A DNA stretch of 64,000 bases from NCBI GenBank assembly GCA_963701675.1, contig OY969623.1, positions 6,882,001 through 6,946,000 of the forward strand, given 5' to 3'. The notes below the pieces were generated by a model. It was not told the DNA's origin. It saw nothing but the letters and a program-made list of their open reading frames with translations, and did no database searches. The DNA is from G963701675 sp963701675 (GTDB taxonomy: Bacteria > Planctomycetota > Planctomycetia > Gemmatales > Gemmataceae). Shown here piece after piece: positions 10,061 to 19,097 of this stretch (position 1 is the stretch's first letter; each line of letters begins with the position of its first letter). Position numbers and translations under genes: made by a program.

Positions 10061-10308
10061 ACCCACACTAAAAGGCTGCTGCCGTCCTCGCCGCCACTCT
10101 TCCAAATCGCGAGAGCCCCGCGCACGGCCTACGTTACCACTCTCGGCTCTTCTGTTAATGCTACAGGTTGGAAAGACCCGATAAAACGAACAGCCCTCGC
10201 GATCTGCATAACAGGTCTACGCTGAACGGCAACCGGGTAATTTGGGGAAATCAACGGCGATCGGGCCAATTGGTATCGCAATACCATTCCTTGTGAAGGG
10301 ATACGTCC

Positions 10309-11037
10309 GTGATCCGTGGTCTGTATAGCGCGGCGACAGCACTGGATAGCCATATCCAGCATCAAGACGTAATCGCCCACAACCTAGCCCATGCAAATGT
10401 CCCGGGCTATCGGCGCCGGGGCGTGACCATGGAGACCTTCGAAAGCTCTCTAACGGCGGCATCCCAAGATAACTCCGGTCATCCACACGGGACGCGCATA
10501 TCCCAGCCGTACGTTGGATTCGAGCCGGGCACCATCGAATTCACGGGCAATCCGTTTGATGTGGCCATCCGCGGCGATAGTTTTTTCGTGATTCAGGGGC
10601 CGGACGGTCCACTTTACACCCGAAATGGTTCTTTTACACTCGGACAGGATGGCAAGCTGACGACTCGGGATGGCCTGCCCGTTCTCGGTGCAGGCGGACC
10701 CCTTACACTGCCGACGAACGCAGCGGCGATCACGATCACTGCGGACGGACAGGTTTCCGCGGACAACAATATTGTCGGGCAAATCCGGCTCGCACGCTTT
10801 GCTGATCCGAGCCGTCTCACGCCGGCGGGCACGACCTTTTTCGAAGCCCTTGACCGAACCTCTCCGGAACCATCGACCGACACCGTCCAACAGGGGTACC
10901 GCGAGGGGTCCAACGTTCAGGTCGTTTCGGAAATGGTGTCTTTGATCTCGGCCCTGCGTCATTACGAAGCGTCACAGCGAGCGCTGCGCACCATTGGCGA
11001 AGCGGTCCAACAGAACACCCGCCCCCAGGGAGCGTGA
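10309..11037 (+). CDS. flgF: Flagellar basal-body rod protein, FlgF/FlgG family
   Basis: A 242-residue rod protein with the N-terminal signature SHIQHQDVIAHNLAHANVPGYRR (variant of the 'a.-NiANantpGyk' motif), the central hook-rod fold (NPFDVAIRGDSFFVIQGPDG, then YTRNGSFTLGQDGKL) and the C-terminal helix VVSEMVSLISALRHYEASQRAL. It starts at GTG 10309 with 'gaaggga' upstream. It is shorter and more divergent than the following FlgG, which fits FlgF, the proximal rod subunit. It overlaps no neighbour and lies 6 bp before flgG. Confidence 0.85.
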   Translation: MIRGLYSAATALDSHIQHQDVIAHNLAHANVPGYRRRGVTMETFESSLTAASQDNSGHPHGTRISQPYVGFEPGTIEFTGNPFDVAIRGDSFFVIQGPDGPLYTRNGSFTLGQDGKLTTRDGLPVLGAGGPLTLPTNAAAITITADGQVSADNNIVGQIRLARFADPSRLTPAGTTFFEALDRTSPEPSTDTVQQGYREGSNVQVVSEMVSLISALRHYEASQRALRTIGEAVQQNTRPQGA

Positions 11038-11043
11038 CACAAA

Positions 11044-11835
11044 ATGATCAAAGCACTTTTTACGGCCGCAACCGGCATGAACGCTCAACAGAAGCTGGTG
11101 GACAACACCGCCAATAATTTGGCCAACGTCAACACGACGGGTTTCAAGCGCAGTCAGGCCGACTTTGCGGATTTGATCTATGTCACCGAACGCTCGCCGG
11201 GGGCCGACTCGGCTCAAGGGTTACAAGTACCGACGGGACTTCAGATCGGAAGCGGCGTCCGTGTGGCTGGAACCACCAAGCATCATACAGAGGGCGTCCT
11301 GGAAAATACCGGCAATCAAATGGATGTTGCTGTCGAAGGGGCTGGCTTCTTTCAGATCACGCTCCCCGACGGCAGCATTCGGTACACCCGTGACGGAGCG
11401 TTTCGGCTGAACCGGGATGGTAGTTTCGTGACTTCCGATGGTTTCTTGATACAACCGCAGATTAGCATCCCGCCGGATGCCGTCTCCATCGGCATCGGTG
11501 CGGACGGCACCGTATCCGTCATTACGTCGGGTGCACCCAACACGTCGACGCCTGTCGGTCAAATCACGTTGACCCGTTTTGTCAATCCCGCGGGTCTGAG
11601 TGCCGAAGGGCGAAACCTCTTCGCGGAAACGGCTTCATCGGGCGCACCGCAAATTGCGACTCCGGGTCAGAACGGCGCCGGCTTCCTTCGTCAAGGATTC
11701 CTGGAACGATCAAACGTCGATGTCGTCGCGGAACTCGTCAATCTGATCCTGGCCCAGCGGGCATACGAGTTCAACACACGAGCAATCCGCACCGCGGACG
11801 AAATGCTCTCCAATACGAACAATTTGACGAGGTAA
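11044..11835 (+). CDS. flgG: Flagellar distal rod protein FlgG
   Basis: 263 residues, the usual FlgG length. It starts MIKALFTAATGMNAQQKLVD with NTANNLANVNTTGFKRSQAD, the classic N-terminal rod/hook motif. It continues with LIYVTERSPGADSAQGLQ, then the FlgG-type GLQIGSGVRVAGT, and ends RSNVDVVAELVNLILAQRAYEFN. FlgG forms the distal rod that crosses the P- and L-rings. It has 2 bp spacing to flgA. Confidence 0.95.
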   Translation: MIKALFTAATGMNAQQKLVDNTANNLANVNTTGFKRSQADFADLIYVTERSPGADSAQGLQVPTGLQIGSGVRVAGTTKHHTEGVLENTGNQMDVAVEGAGFFQITLPDGSIRYTRDGAFRLNRDGSFVTSDGFLIQPQISIPPDAVSIGIGADGTVSVITSGAPNTSTPVGQITLTRFVNPAGLSAEGRNLFAETASSGAPQIATPGQNGAGFLRQGFLERSNVDVVAELVNLILAQRAYEFNTRAIRTADEMLSNTNNLTR

Positions 11836-11837
11836 TC

Positions 11838-12845
11838 ATGGCTCGGTGGAAGATGTCGTTTTGGGGGGTAGGCACGTGTGTCTGGTTGTCGATGCCAGCC
11901 TTTGTTGAAGCAATGCCGCCCGATGAGAATCTGCTCGTTATCAGCGCGCGGCCAAACGTAGTGGTGAAACACTCGCGCGTAACGGTGGCCGACGTGGCTA
12001 CCGCCAAATCGAGCCGCTTGCCGCTACCGGCAAACATCGCTCAATTAGATTTGGCCGAAGTTACGCCAGCCAACCCCCGTGTTCAAATTTCTAAAGACCA
12101 GATTGCGTACCGCATTCGGATGGCGAGTCTGGATCAGAGCCGATTTCGTGTCGAGGGCGCCGCCGAAGTAGTGGTGACCCTCGAACCAACCACGGTTACC
12201 GACGACGAGATTATTACCGCCGCGCAGCGCGCCGTCCTGCGGCGCTTGCCCTGCAAGCCGGACGATGTCTCATTTCAACTCACGCGACCTTCGCAAGGCC
12301 CGGTGCCGGTGTACGCGGAAAGGCCGGACATCTCACTAGAGGCGGACTTGCGATCCCCAACGGTTCCGGTTGGTAAGGTATTTGTCGACGTGCACATCGT
12401 TGTTCGTGGAGAGCGACATTGCTCGATCCCCGTTAGTCTCGACGTAAAAGGTTACCAGGCTGTTGCCGTCTGTAGCCGCCGGATCGACGGTGGCGAAACC
12501 CTGCGTGATTCGGATTTCTCTGTAGACCGGAGGCCGTTGCAAACAGGAACAAACTTCCTTTCAGCCGACGCTTCACTAGCAGGCAAACGCGTCAAGCACG
12601 TTCTGCAACCGGGGCATATTCTTTCGATGCACGATGTCGAATCAACCGAAGAAACTCCGCTGCTTGTCAAGCGACAGGAGCGCGTCAAACTGATCGCGCG
12701 TGTGGGGCCATTGCTGGCGCAGACCGTAGGAGAAGCGCTTCAGGACGGACGGGACGGGCAACGCGTGCGCGTGCGCAACATCGATTCCAAAACAGTCGTC
12801 GTCGGTCGCGTTACGGGGCGATCGATCGTGGAAGTTGAATACTAA
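11838..12845 (+). CDS. flgA: P-ring assembly chaperone FlgA
   Basis: 335 residues, starting 2 bp after flgG. The N-terminus MARWKMSFWGVGTCVWLSMP is followed by AFVEA, a likely signal peptide. The C-terminal ~140 residues carry the SAF/FlgA fold: VAVCSRRIDGGETLRDSDF, then AGKRVKHVLQPGHIL and QRVRVRNIDSKTVVVGRV. FlgA is a periplasmic chaperone for FlgI polymerisation into the P-ring. An extra N-terminal region of ~170 residues carries a second beta-rich part. It lies directly before flgH and flgI. Confidence 0.88.
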   Translation: MARWKMSFWGVGTCVWLSMPAFVEAMPPDENLLVISARPNVVVKHSRVTVADVATAKSSRLPLPANIAQLDLAEVTPANPRVQISKDQIAYRIRMASLDQSRFRVEGAAEVVVTLEPTTVTDDEIITAAQRAVLRRLPCKPDDVSFQLTRPSQGPVPVYAERPDISLEADLRSPTVPVGKVFVDVHIVVRGERHCSIPVSLDVKGYQAVAVCSRRIDGGETLRDSDFSVDRRPLQTGTNFLSADASLAGKRVKHVLQPGHILSMHDVESTEETPLLVKRQERVKLIARVGPLLAQTVGEALQDGRDGQRVRVRNIDSKTVVVGRVTGRSIVEVEY

Positions 12846-12869
12846 CGACACGTCGGGAAGGAAACGAGG

Positions 12870-13523
12870 ATGGCAAAGAACGTCAGTCGCGCGCCCGCGC
12901 GCTTTGTCCGATGGGGAGGCGTCGGCCTCATGGGACTATGCATCAGCTGTCCGTACTCTTGGGCGGACTCGCTTTGGGCCCGGCGTGATCCACGCGCCGC
13001 CTTCTTGTTCTACGACCTGCGCGCCCGTCGCGTCGGCGATTTACTGACTATCATCGTGCGCGAATCGACGGACATCGCAAACTCCGACGCGCGGAAGATG
13101 GAAAAGGAATCGCGAGCGTCCGGGCTCTTCAATTTCAAGGGCGACACAAAGGCCGGGAAATTCCTCGCACGTGACGCCACCGTGAACTTCGACGCGTCGG
13201 GCTCCGCTCAGCGCGGGTTCGATGGCAAATCCGACTACAACGTCGATCGGAGTTTCCTTGACCGATTCACAGTCACGGTCGTTGATGTGTTGCCGAACGC
13301 CAACTTGGTCATCGAAGGTTGCCGCCGCCAAGTAGTGAGTGGCGAAATGCGCACGCTGCGAATCACGGGCATTGTCCGCCCCGCGGACATCATCTCGGGA
13401 AATGCCGTACTATCCCAACAAGTTGCGAATCTGCGCGTAACCTACGAGGGTTTTGGACCGGAATCGCACTTCAGCAACCAGGGGTGGCTTAGCTGGCTTA
13501 TCAATTTCGCCTGGCCATTCTAA
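12870..13523 (+). CDS. flgH: Flagellar L-ring protein FlgH
   Basis: 217 residues with the FlgH pattern: SLWARRDPRAAFLFYDLRAR, then VGDLLTIIVRESTDIANSDA, and later VVDVLPNANLVIEGCRR followed by LRITGIVRPADI and VANLRVTYEGFG. FlgH forms the outer-membrane L-ring, so this gene is good evidence for an outer membrane. The N-terminus has a hydrophobic stretch (GGVGLMGLCISCPYSWAD), likely a signal peptide; a standard lipobox is not obvious even though FlgH is normally a lipoprotein. It has a 'gggaaggaaacgagg' ribosome-binding region. Confidence 0.93.
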   Translation: MAKNVSRAPARFVRWGGVGLMGLCISCPYSWADSLWARRDPRAAFLFYDLRARRVGDLLTIIVRESTDIANSDARKMEKESRASGLFNFKGDTKAGKFLARDATVNFDASGSAQRGFDGKSDYNVDRSFLDRFTVTVVDVLPNANLVIEGCRRQVVSGEMRTLRITGIVRPADIISGNAVLSQQVANLRVTYEGFGPESHFSNQGWLSWLINFAWPF

Positions 13524-13547
13524 TCTGAGACACCAAGAGGTGGCCGC

Positions 13548-14675
13548 ATGTTTAACGGTCGTCGGATTCGAAGTGCGATTGGCATCGCTTGGATAGTAAT
13601 CCTGGTGTGCGCACCGCCAGTTTCGGGCAGTGTGCGAATCAAGGACGTGACGCAATTCGAGGGCGCGCGCATCAACCAACTTTACGGATTTGGTCTCGTC
13701 GTCGGACTGGAAGGGACCGGCAGCAGGAGCCTGTTCACCCAACAAGTGGCCGCCGACATGCTGCAGCGGCTGAACGTCACGGTTCAAATCTTCACCAATC
13801 TCCCCTCCGACAACGTCGTTCGTTCGGGAAACATTTCGGCGGTGATGGTGACGGCAGAGATCGGCCCCTTCGCTCGATGCGGAAGTCGAATCGACGTCAT
13901 GGTCTCTGCGTTGGACGACGCTAAAAGCCTTCAGGGAGGAACGCTGATTTTCACGCCGTTGCGCGGAGCCGACAATGAAGTATACGCGGTGGCCCAGGGG
14001 CCCCTCTCGGTCGGCGGTTTCATTTTCAGCGGCCAGGCGGCTACCGTTCAGAAGAACCATCCAACCGTCGGTCGAATTACTACCGGCGCCACCGTCGAGC
14101 GCGAAGCGCGCGGGAACATCGTTTTTAACGGCTGTCTACGCCTATTGCTACAAGATCCGGATTATTCCACGGCGCAGGTCATCTCCCAGGCAATCAATGA
14201 ACGCTTCCCGGGGGCGGCGCTGGTGATTGATGGCGGCACGGTGCAAGTCGCGGCAGTCGGAGCCAAATCCGGCGAGTTGGCTCGTTTTGTCGATGAGATC
14301 GGCACGATCAAGATCCACCCGGATGTACCAGCGCGCGTGGCCATTAATGAAAAGACGGGAACGATCGTGGCAGGCGAACAGGTGAAGCTATCGATGGTGG
14401 CTGTCGCCCACGGTAATCTATCAGTCACCACTACCGAGACGCCGCAAGTATCGCAGCCAAACCCGTTCGGCAGAGGCAGAACCGTGGTGGTGCCCCGGAC
14501 GAATGTGGGCGTGGCGGAACAGGGAGGTTTCCTACAAGTACTGCCGCGCACCGTCACCGTGGCCGAGTTGGCGCGGGCCCTCAATGCCCTCGGTGCAACA
14601 CCTCGCGACTTGATCGCTATCTTGCAGGCAATGCGAGCCGCAGGGGCGCTCCACGCGGAAATCATAGCCATGTAA
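13548..14675 (+). CDS. flgI: Flagellar P-ring protein FlgI
   Basis: 375 residues, normal length. Signal peptide near residues 1-28 (IAWIVILVCAPPVSGSV), then RIKDVTQFEGARINQLYGFGL, VVGLEGTGS, and the central VRSGNISAVMVTAEI. The C-terminus carries ARVAINEKTGTIVAGEQVKL and LARALNALGATPRDLIAILQ, then MRAAGALHAEIIAM, the FlgI ending. It polymerises around the rod in the periplasm, aided by FlgA. It lies 24 bp after flgH with 'agaggtgg' as ribosome-binding site. Confidence 0.95.
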   Translation: MFNGRRIRSAIGIAWIVILVCAPPVSGSVRIKDVTQFEGARINQLYGFGLVVGLEGTGSRSLFTQQVAADMLQRLNVTVQIFTNLPSDNVVRSGNISAVMVTAEIGPFARCGSRIDVMVSALDDAKSLQGGTLIFTPLRGADNEVYAVAQGPLSVGGFIFSGQAATVQKNHPTVGRITTGATVEREARGNIVFNGCLRLLLQDPDYSTAQVISQAINERFPGAALVIDGGTVQVAAVGAKSGELARFVDEIGTIKIHPDVPARVAINEKTGTIVAGEQVKLSMVAVAHGNLSVTTTETPQVSQPNPFGRGRTVVVPRTNVGVAEQGGFLQVLPRTVTVAELARALNALGATPRDLIAILQAMRAAGALHAEIIAM

Positions 14676-14758
14676 CTTCGTAACGCGTTGCGAGACTGCA
14701 TTGTGCACCCACGGCGGCTTGGTTTCAAATTCTGAGCCATATTACAGTGAGGGATTCA

Positions 14759-15106
14759 ATGGACTTCGCAGTATCGGCCGGACGGCTTTCGCTCCCGTTG
14801 GGTCCGGATCCGACCCAGTTGACTCCCCCGCAATTGAACGATGAGCGGTCTGTTGCAAAGGCCGCCGCTGATTTCGAGAGCATGTTGCTCTCGCAATTGC
14901 TCAAGGAAATGCGCCAGACGCTCGAACCGGACGGCCTTTTCGGCAGCGACGGCGCCGACGTGCACGGTGGACTCTTTGATCTTTATCTCAGTCAACACCT
15001 CGCCTCGTCCGGAGGATTCGGCCTGGCGCACATGATCAAACAGCAACTATTGAGAAACGCATCCCATGAGCCCGAGCAACCCCCCGCAAAACCGGCTCCC
15101 CTATGA
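14759..15106 (+). CDS. flgJ: Rod-binding protein FlgJ, N-terminal domain only
   Basis: 115 residues from ATG 14759, chosen because 'gtgaggg' lies 6 bp upstream. The Rod-binding domain is present: KAAADFESMLLSQLLKEMRQT, then LFGSDGADVHGGLFDLYLSQ and GFGLAHMIKQQLL. The C-terminal muramidase domain of enteric FlgJ is absent, as in many other phyla, so peptidoglycan hydrolysis for rod passage must come from another protein. It overlaps flgN by 41 bp. Confidence 0.88.
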   Translation: MDFAVSAGRLSLPLGPDPTQLTPPQLNDERSVAKAAADFESMLLSQLLKEMRQTLEPDGLFGSDGADVHGGLFDLYLSQHLASSGGFGLAHMIKQQLLRNASHEPEQPPAKPAPL

Positions 15107-15599
15107 CGAGCGCCTCGAACAGCGCTGCCTTAGCTATGTGGAGCAAGAGGCTGTTTCACTTCGTAACGTCCTCGAATCTCAGCGGCTGATCCGCGTTGCG
15201 TTACGTCGCGGACATCGCCAAGGCCTGGCGGCGGTCACGGAACAGCAGGTCGAAACTAGCCAAGTCATTGGCGACATAAACTCGCGGCGAACAGACTTTC
15301 GTAATTATTGTTCCGCTGTTCTTCGAACCTCTCCCGATTCCATTACGTTGACGTATCTAGCCGGTTGCCTCTCCAGGGAGGCTGCCAAAAAGCTCCGCCA
15401 CGCCCAAGAACAACTGCGGCATTTGGCGCGCGAGATCGATGCTCTGAATCGGGAGAACCGAGTCCGAGTCAATCACTATCTCGACTTCCTGAAGCGGTTC
15501 TGGGACGGAGTTCACGGCTGTGACCCGAGTGGACCACGCTACGGTCCCATGGGAACTCAGGTTGAGGCGCGTCGGACGCTGCTCGAAGTACAAGGGTGA
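15066..15599 (+). CDS. flgN: Flagellar export chaperone FlgN-like
   Basis: 177 residues, mostly long helices with FlgN character (SLRNVLESQRLIRVALRRG, RRTDFRNYCSAVL, KLRHAQEQLRHLAREIDALN). FlgN-type proteins bind FlgK and FlgL and guide them to the export apparatus. Sequence identity in this family is low, so the call rests largely on the order flgJ-flgN-flgK-flgL, the helical pattern and the length. It overlaps flgJ and ends 4 bp before flgK, so translational coupling is likely. Confidence 0.72.
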   Translation: MSPSNPPQNRLPYDERLEQRCLSYVEQEAVSLRNVLESQRLIRVALRRGHRQGLAAVTEQQVETSQVIGDINSRRTDFRNYCSAVLRTSPDSITLTYLAGCLSREAAKKLRHAQEQLRHLAREIDALNRENRVRVNHYLDFLKRFWDGVHGCDPSGPRYGPMGTQVEARRTLLEVQG

Positions 15600-15603
15600 T
15601 GCC

Positions 15604-17565
15604 ATGACGAACTACTCGATCGGGCTCTCGGGCTTAACTACAAGTCAGCGTGCCTTGGAAATTCTCGGCCAAAACCTGGCCAACGTGAACACGCCGTCCT
15701 ACCACCGCCAGACGCCGGGACTCGCCGCTTTGTATTACGGAGACTTAGTCGGCTCCGGCGTTGAAATCGCCAACGTCGGCCGAGCCTACAGCCGTCTTTT
15801 GGAAAGCGCGGTGACCCGCAGCACCGCCGATGCGAGTGATCTCGCCACCCGCCTGCAGTCGCTACGCCAACTGGAATCGACTTTCTTACCCGGCGACAGC
15901 TCGCTAGGCAGCTTGCTGACAGGGTTCTTCAACGAATTGGAGGCCCTGACAAGCCATCCGGAAGATTTGACCCAGCGTACGATCGTGATGAAACGCGCTG
16001 GCGAACTCACCGACCGGTTCAATTCGCTCACGGGGGAGTTGAACCAAATGCATAGCGGCGTCGACAAACAACTTCAGGCTACTGTCAGCGAAATCAACGA
16101 TGTCACTACGGAAATCGCTCGACTCAACGACGAAATCCAACGTGCGGAACTTCAAGGCCAGCAAGCCAACGCTCCGCGCGACATACGGGATGAACTCTTG
16201 AGCCGCCTCGCCAGGTTGATCAATGTGCGGACGGTGGAAGTAGAGTCGGGCAAATTGAACGTTTTTTCCGCCGGAGTGCCGTTAGTCCTCGGCTCGCAAA
16301 CCATCCCGCTTCAGCTGGGAAAGGACGCAGCGGGGAAGGCGTTCATTTCCTCCGTGGGTTCGACCAAAGCGCTTGCAGTCGGGAGCGGCAAGCTCGCCGG
16401 CGACCTTGATGTTTACAACAATGTGTTGCCGGAATTCCAGCAAGAGATTGACGCGCTGGCACAAGAACTAGCTCGTTCATTCGACCAACTCCAGGCCACG
16501 GGCATCGGACTGAACGGCCCGCTCAGCGCCGCAACGAGCCATCGAAAAATCTCGAATGTGACCGTTCCATTGAACCAAGCCAAACCGGTGTTTCCGCTTC
16601 AAGCCGGGTCGCTGTTTATCTCGGTGACTGATACCGCGACCGGCCAGCGGACGTTGAGCGAAATCGTCATTGACCCCGCAACTCAGAGTCTGCAAGACCT
16701 CGCCACCGCGATTAGCGGCGTGACACACTTGCAAGGATCGGTTGATCCCCAAACCGGCGCCTTGAAGATACTAGCCGAGCCGGGGTACGCTTTCGATTTT
16801 GCGGGTCGCATCGCCACCACGCCGGAAGCGATCGCGATTACGGGAACAACAGTTCCTCAGGTGGCGGGAACGTACACTGCCACCGCGAATGACATTCTGA
16901 CTTATCGCGTCGTCGGCAGTGGAACCGTCGGCGTGTCCCCGAACCTGAGCCTAGAGGTTAGCAATAGTGCCGGTACGATCGTTGGGACATTTAATGTGGG
17001 CGCAGGCTACGAGCCCGGCTCAAAGTTGTCGCTCGAAAACGGGTTAACCGTTCAACTCTCGGCCGGCACAGCCAATGACGGGGACTCGTTTGTGACGACC
17101 GTTGTTGGGCAGCCGGATACCTCCGGCGTTTTGGTGGCGTTGGGTTTGAACACCTTTTTCGTCGGGTCAAGCGCCGTCGATCTGGCGGTGAACCCAGCAT
17201 TGTTGGCCGATCCCGAGTTGCTGGCGGCATCGCGCAGCGGCCAACCCGGAGATAGTTCGAACCTCCTTCGAATGACAGCGCTCCGTGACGACAAAGCGCT
17301 CGGCAACGGCAGCCAGACATTTAATCAGTTTGCCGACGCCATGATCGGAGATATCGGGGCGCGCGTGCAGGACACAGCGCAGCGCCATGAAGCGATCGAG
17401 GTACTCGGGCAGCAACTGGAAGCCGAACGACAAAGCGTTTCCGGTGTGGACCCCAATGAAGAACTCGTCCACGTGATGCAGTTCCAACGTTCGTTTCAAA
17501 TGGCCGCCCGGTACATTTCTGTAGTAAACGAAACCTTGGATGACTTGTTGTTACTCGTTGGCTAG
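15604..17565 (+). CDS. flgK: Hook-filament junction protein FlgK (HAP1)
   Basis: 653 residues from ATG 15604; an in-frame start at 15520 would run far into flgN and is rejected. The N-terminus has the FlgK motif SIGLSGLTTSQRALEILGQN then LANVNTPSYHRQT. A coiled-coil region follows (residues 90-200), then a variable middle, and the C-terminus SGVDPNEELVHVMQFQRSFQ then MAARYISVVNETLDDLL, the HAP1 ending. FlgK and FlgL form the junction between hook and filament. It lies 17 bp before flgL. Confidence 0.95.
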   Translation: MTNYSIGLSGLTTSQRALEILGQNLANVNTPSYHRQTPGLAALYYGDLVGSGVEIANVGRAYSRLLESAVTRSTADASDLATRLQSLRQLESTFLPGDSSLGSLLTGFFNELEALTSHPEDLTQRTIVMKRAGELTDRFNSLTGELNQMHSGVDKQLQATVSEINDVTTEIARLNDEIQRAELQGQQANAPRDIRDELLSRLARLINVRTVEVESGKLNVFSAGVPLVLGSQTIPLQLGKDAAGKAFISSVGSTKALAVGSGKLAGDLDVYNNVLPEFQQEIDALAQELARSFDQLQATGIGLNGPLSAATSHRKISNVTVPLNQAKPVFPLQAGSLFISVTDTATGQRTLSEIVIDPATQSLQDLATAISGVTHLQGSVDPQTGALKILAEPGYAFDFAGRIATTPEAIAITGTTVPQVAGTYTATANDILTYRVVGSGTVGVSPNLSLEVSNSAGTIVGTFNVGAGYEPGSKLSLENGLTVQLSAGTANDGDSFVTTVVGQPDTSGVLVALGLNTFFVGSSAVDLAVNPALLADPELLAASRSGQPGDSSNLLRMTALRDDKALGNGSQTFNQFADAMIGDIGARVQDTAQRHEAIEVLGQQLEAERQSVSGVDPNEELVHVMQFQRSFQMAARYISVVNETLDDLLLLVG

Positions 17566-17582
17566 CAGTCGGGAGTAGACCT

Positions 17583-19043
17583 ATGGATATCCGCGTGACC
17601 CCGCAGACACTCGTGAGACGCGCGATTTCCGACGCGCGTCGAAACTTTTCTCGCTTGGCCAATCTTCAGCAACAGGCCGCGACTGGCAAACGTCTACTTG
17701 CACCGTCCGACGGGCCGCTCGACATGGTTACGGTGCAAACGAACAAGACGCGGGACATCCGACTGGAGACCTATGTCCAGAATATCGGCCGCGGCCGTTC
17801 GGTGCTCGGCGTGAGCAACTCGGCTGTGCTCGACGCGAACCAAATCATGAGCCGAGCCCGCGTGCTGGCTCTTGAAGCGAACAATGGTTTTCACGACACG
17901 GTCAGCCTGGAGGCCATTGCTCAAGAGGTAGATGTGCTCATTACCCGACTCTTAGATACCGCAAACACACAACAGGACGGCCGCTATCTTTTTGGCGGCA
18001 CAGCCTCGCAGGCTGCACCCTTTGTAGTGACCGCCGCGGACAGCAGCGGCCGCCCACTGAGCATTCAATATGTGGGATCGCAGGAGCACGGCGAAGTCGC
18101 AGTTAGTCAAGGAAAGACGATCTCAGTTCTTTATCCGGGAAGTGATGTATTTCAACAGCGGGATCGACAGGTAACCGCATACACGGGAAACACGGGGGCC
18201 GCTCCGGGAACAGGCACGGACAGTGCGACCGGTCAGGGGACGCTCATTGTTCAGCACACAGCGACCACCTACGCCCCCGGTTCCGGAGTGCAGCCCGGCA
18301 CAAGTTCCGTGCAAGCTGACACGATTATCGGTCCCGCAGGCGCCCACTCGCTCACGATCAATGACACAAGCGGCACCGGGGCAGCCGGCACGGTATCTCT
18401 CAATGGTGGCCCGGCACTTGCTTTCGCCAACACCGATACCGACCTGAAGGTCGTTGGGCCCGATGGCGAGGCAGTTTTCCTGAACATGACGGCGATCCTA
18501 CCAGGTTTCAATGGAACGGTGGCTATCACCGCAGACGGCACGCTTTCGGTCGACGGCGGCGCCAGTTCCTTGACGATCGACTACACAGGAAATCAAGTGG
18601 TGATGAATAGCCAGGATGGCGCCGTTACCAATGTGGACAGCTCTAACATCCGCCGTGCCGGCGTTGAACAGCTGGACTACATGGGTAGTTACGATGCGTT
18701 CCAAACTTTAATGGCGCTGAGGGACACCCTCCGCAACATCGGCGGGTTGACGACGGCCGAGCAGTCGCAAGCGTTGAGTCTGCGACTGGAAGAAATTGAT
18801 CGGGTGCGCGTTGGCGTGCTCAGTGTTGTCGGCGAGCAGGGCACCGCATTACAGGAATTCGACGCCCTCGAGACGCACCTCCAGGAAACTCAATTAGAGA
18901 TACGGAAGTGGACGGAGGAATTGGAAGGAGCTGATCTGAGCGAAGTCATACTCAACCTGCAAGCGCAGACCAATCAACTGGAAGTGAGTTTAAGTTCGGC
19001 CGCGCGCGTGCTGGATCAGAGTTTATTCGATTTTATTCAATAG
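17583..19043 (+). CDS. flgL: Hook-filament junction protein FlgL (HAP3)
   Basis: 486 residues. It starts MDIRVTPQTLVRRAISDARR, with FSRLANLQQQAATGKRLLAP typical of FlgL, and then the flagellin-like helix DANQIMSRARVLALEANNG. The ~200-residue centre (TADSSGRPLSIQYVGSQEHG onward, then Gly/Thr-rich beta sequence) is an inserted variable domain. The C-terminus VSLSSAARVLDQSLFDFIQ is typical. It is longer than enteric FlgL (~317) because of the central insert. Confidence 0.93.
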   Translation: MDIRVTPQTLVRRAISDARRNFSRLANLQQQAATGKRLLAPSDGPLDMVTVQTNKTRDIRLETYVQNIGRGRSVLGVSNSAVLDANQIMSRARVLALEANNGFHDTVSLEAIAQEVDVLITRLLDTANTQQDGRYLFGGTASQAAPFVVTAADSSGRPLSIQYVGSQEHGEVAVSQGKTISVLYPGSDVFQQRDRQVTAYTGNTGAAPGTGTDSATGQGTLIVQHTATTYAPGSGVQPGTSSVQADTIIGPAGAHSLTINDTSGTGAAGTVSLNGGPALAFANTDTDLKVVGPDGEAVFLNMTAILPGFNGTVAITADGTLSVDGGASSLTIDYTGNQVVMNSQDGAVTNVDSSNIRRAGVEQLDYMGSYDAFQTLMALRDTLRNIGGLTTAEQSQALSLRLEEIDRVRVGVLSVVGEQGTALQEFDALETHLQETQLEIRKWTEELEGADLSEVILNLQAQTNQLEVSLSSAARVLDQSLFDFIQ

Positions 19044-19097
19044 GCCCGACGAGCCTGGACCATTCAACAAAGCCAACGACAACGCGGAGGTTTTTTG

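Noticed and set aside
10155..10184. CCCGATAA at 10177 as a fourth sigma-28 promoter, before the FlgF-like gene
   Set aside because: The -10 box is good but there is no CAAG or AAGTTT at the spacing seen in the other three sites.
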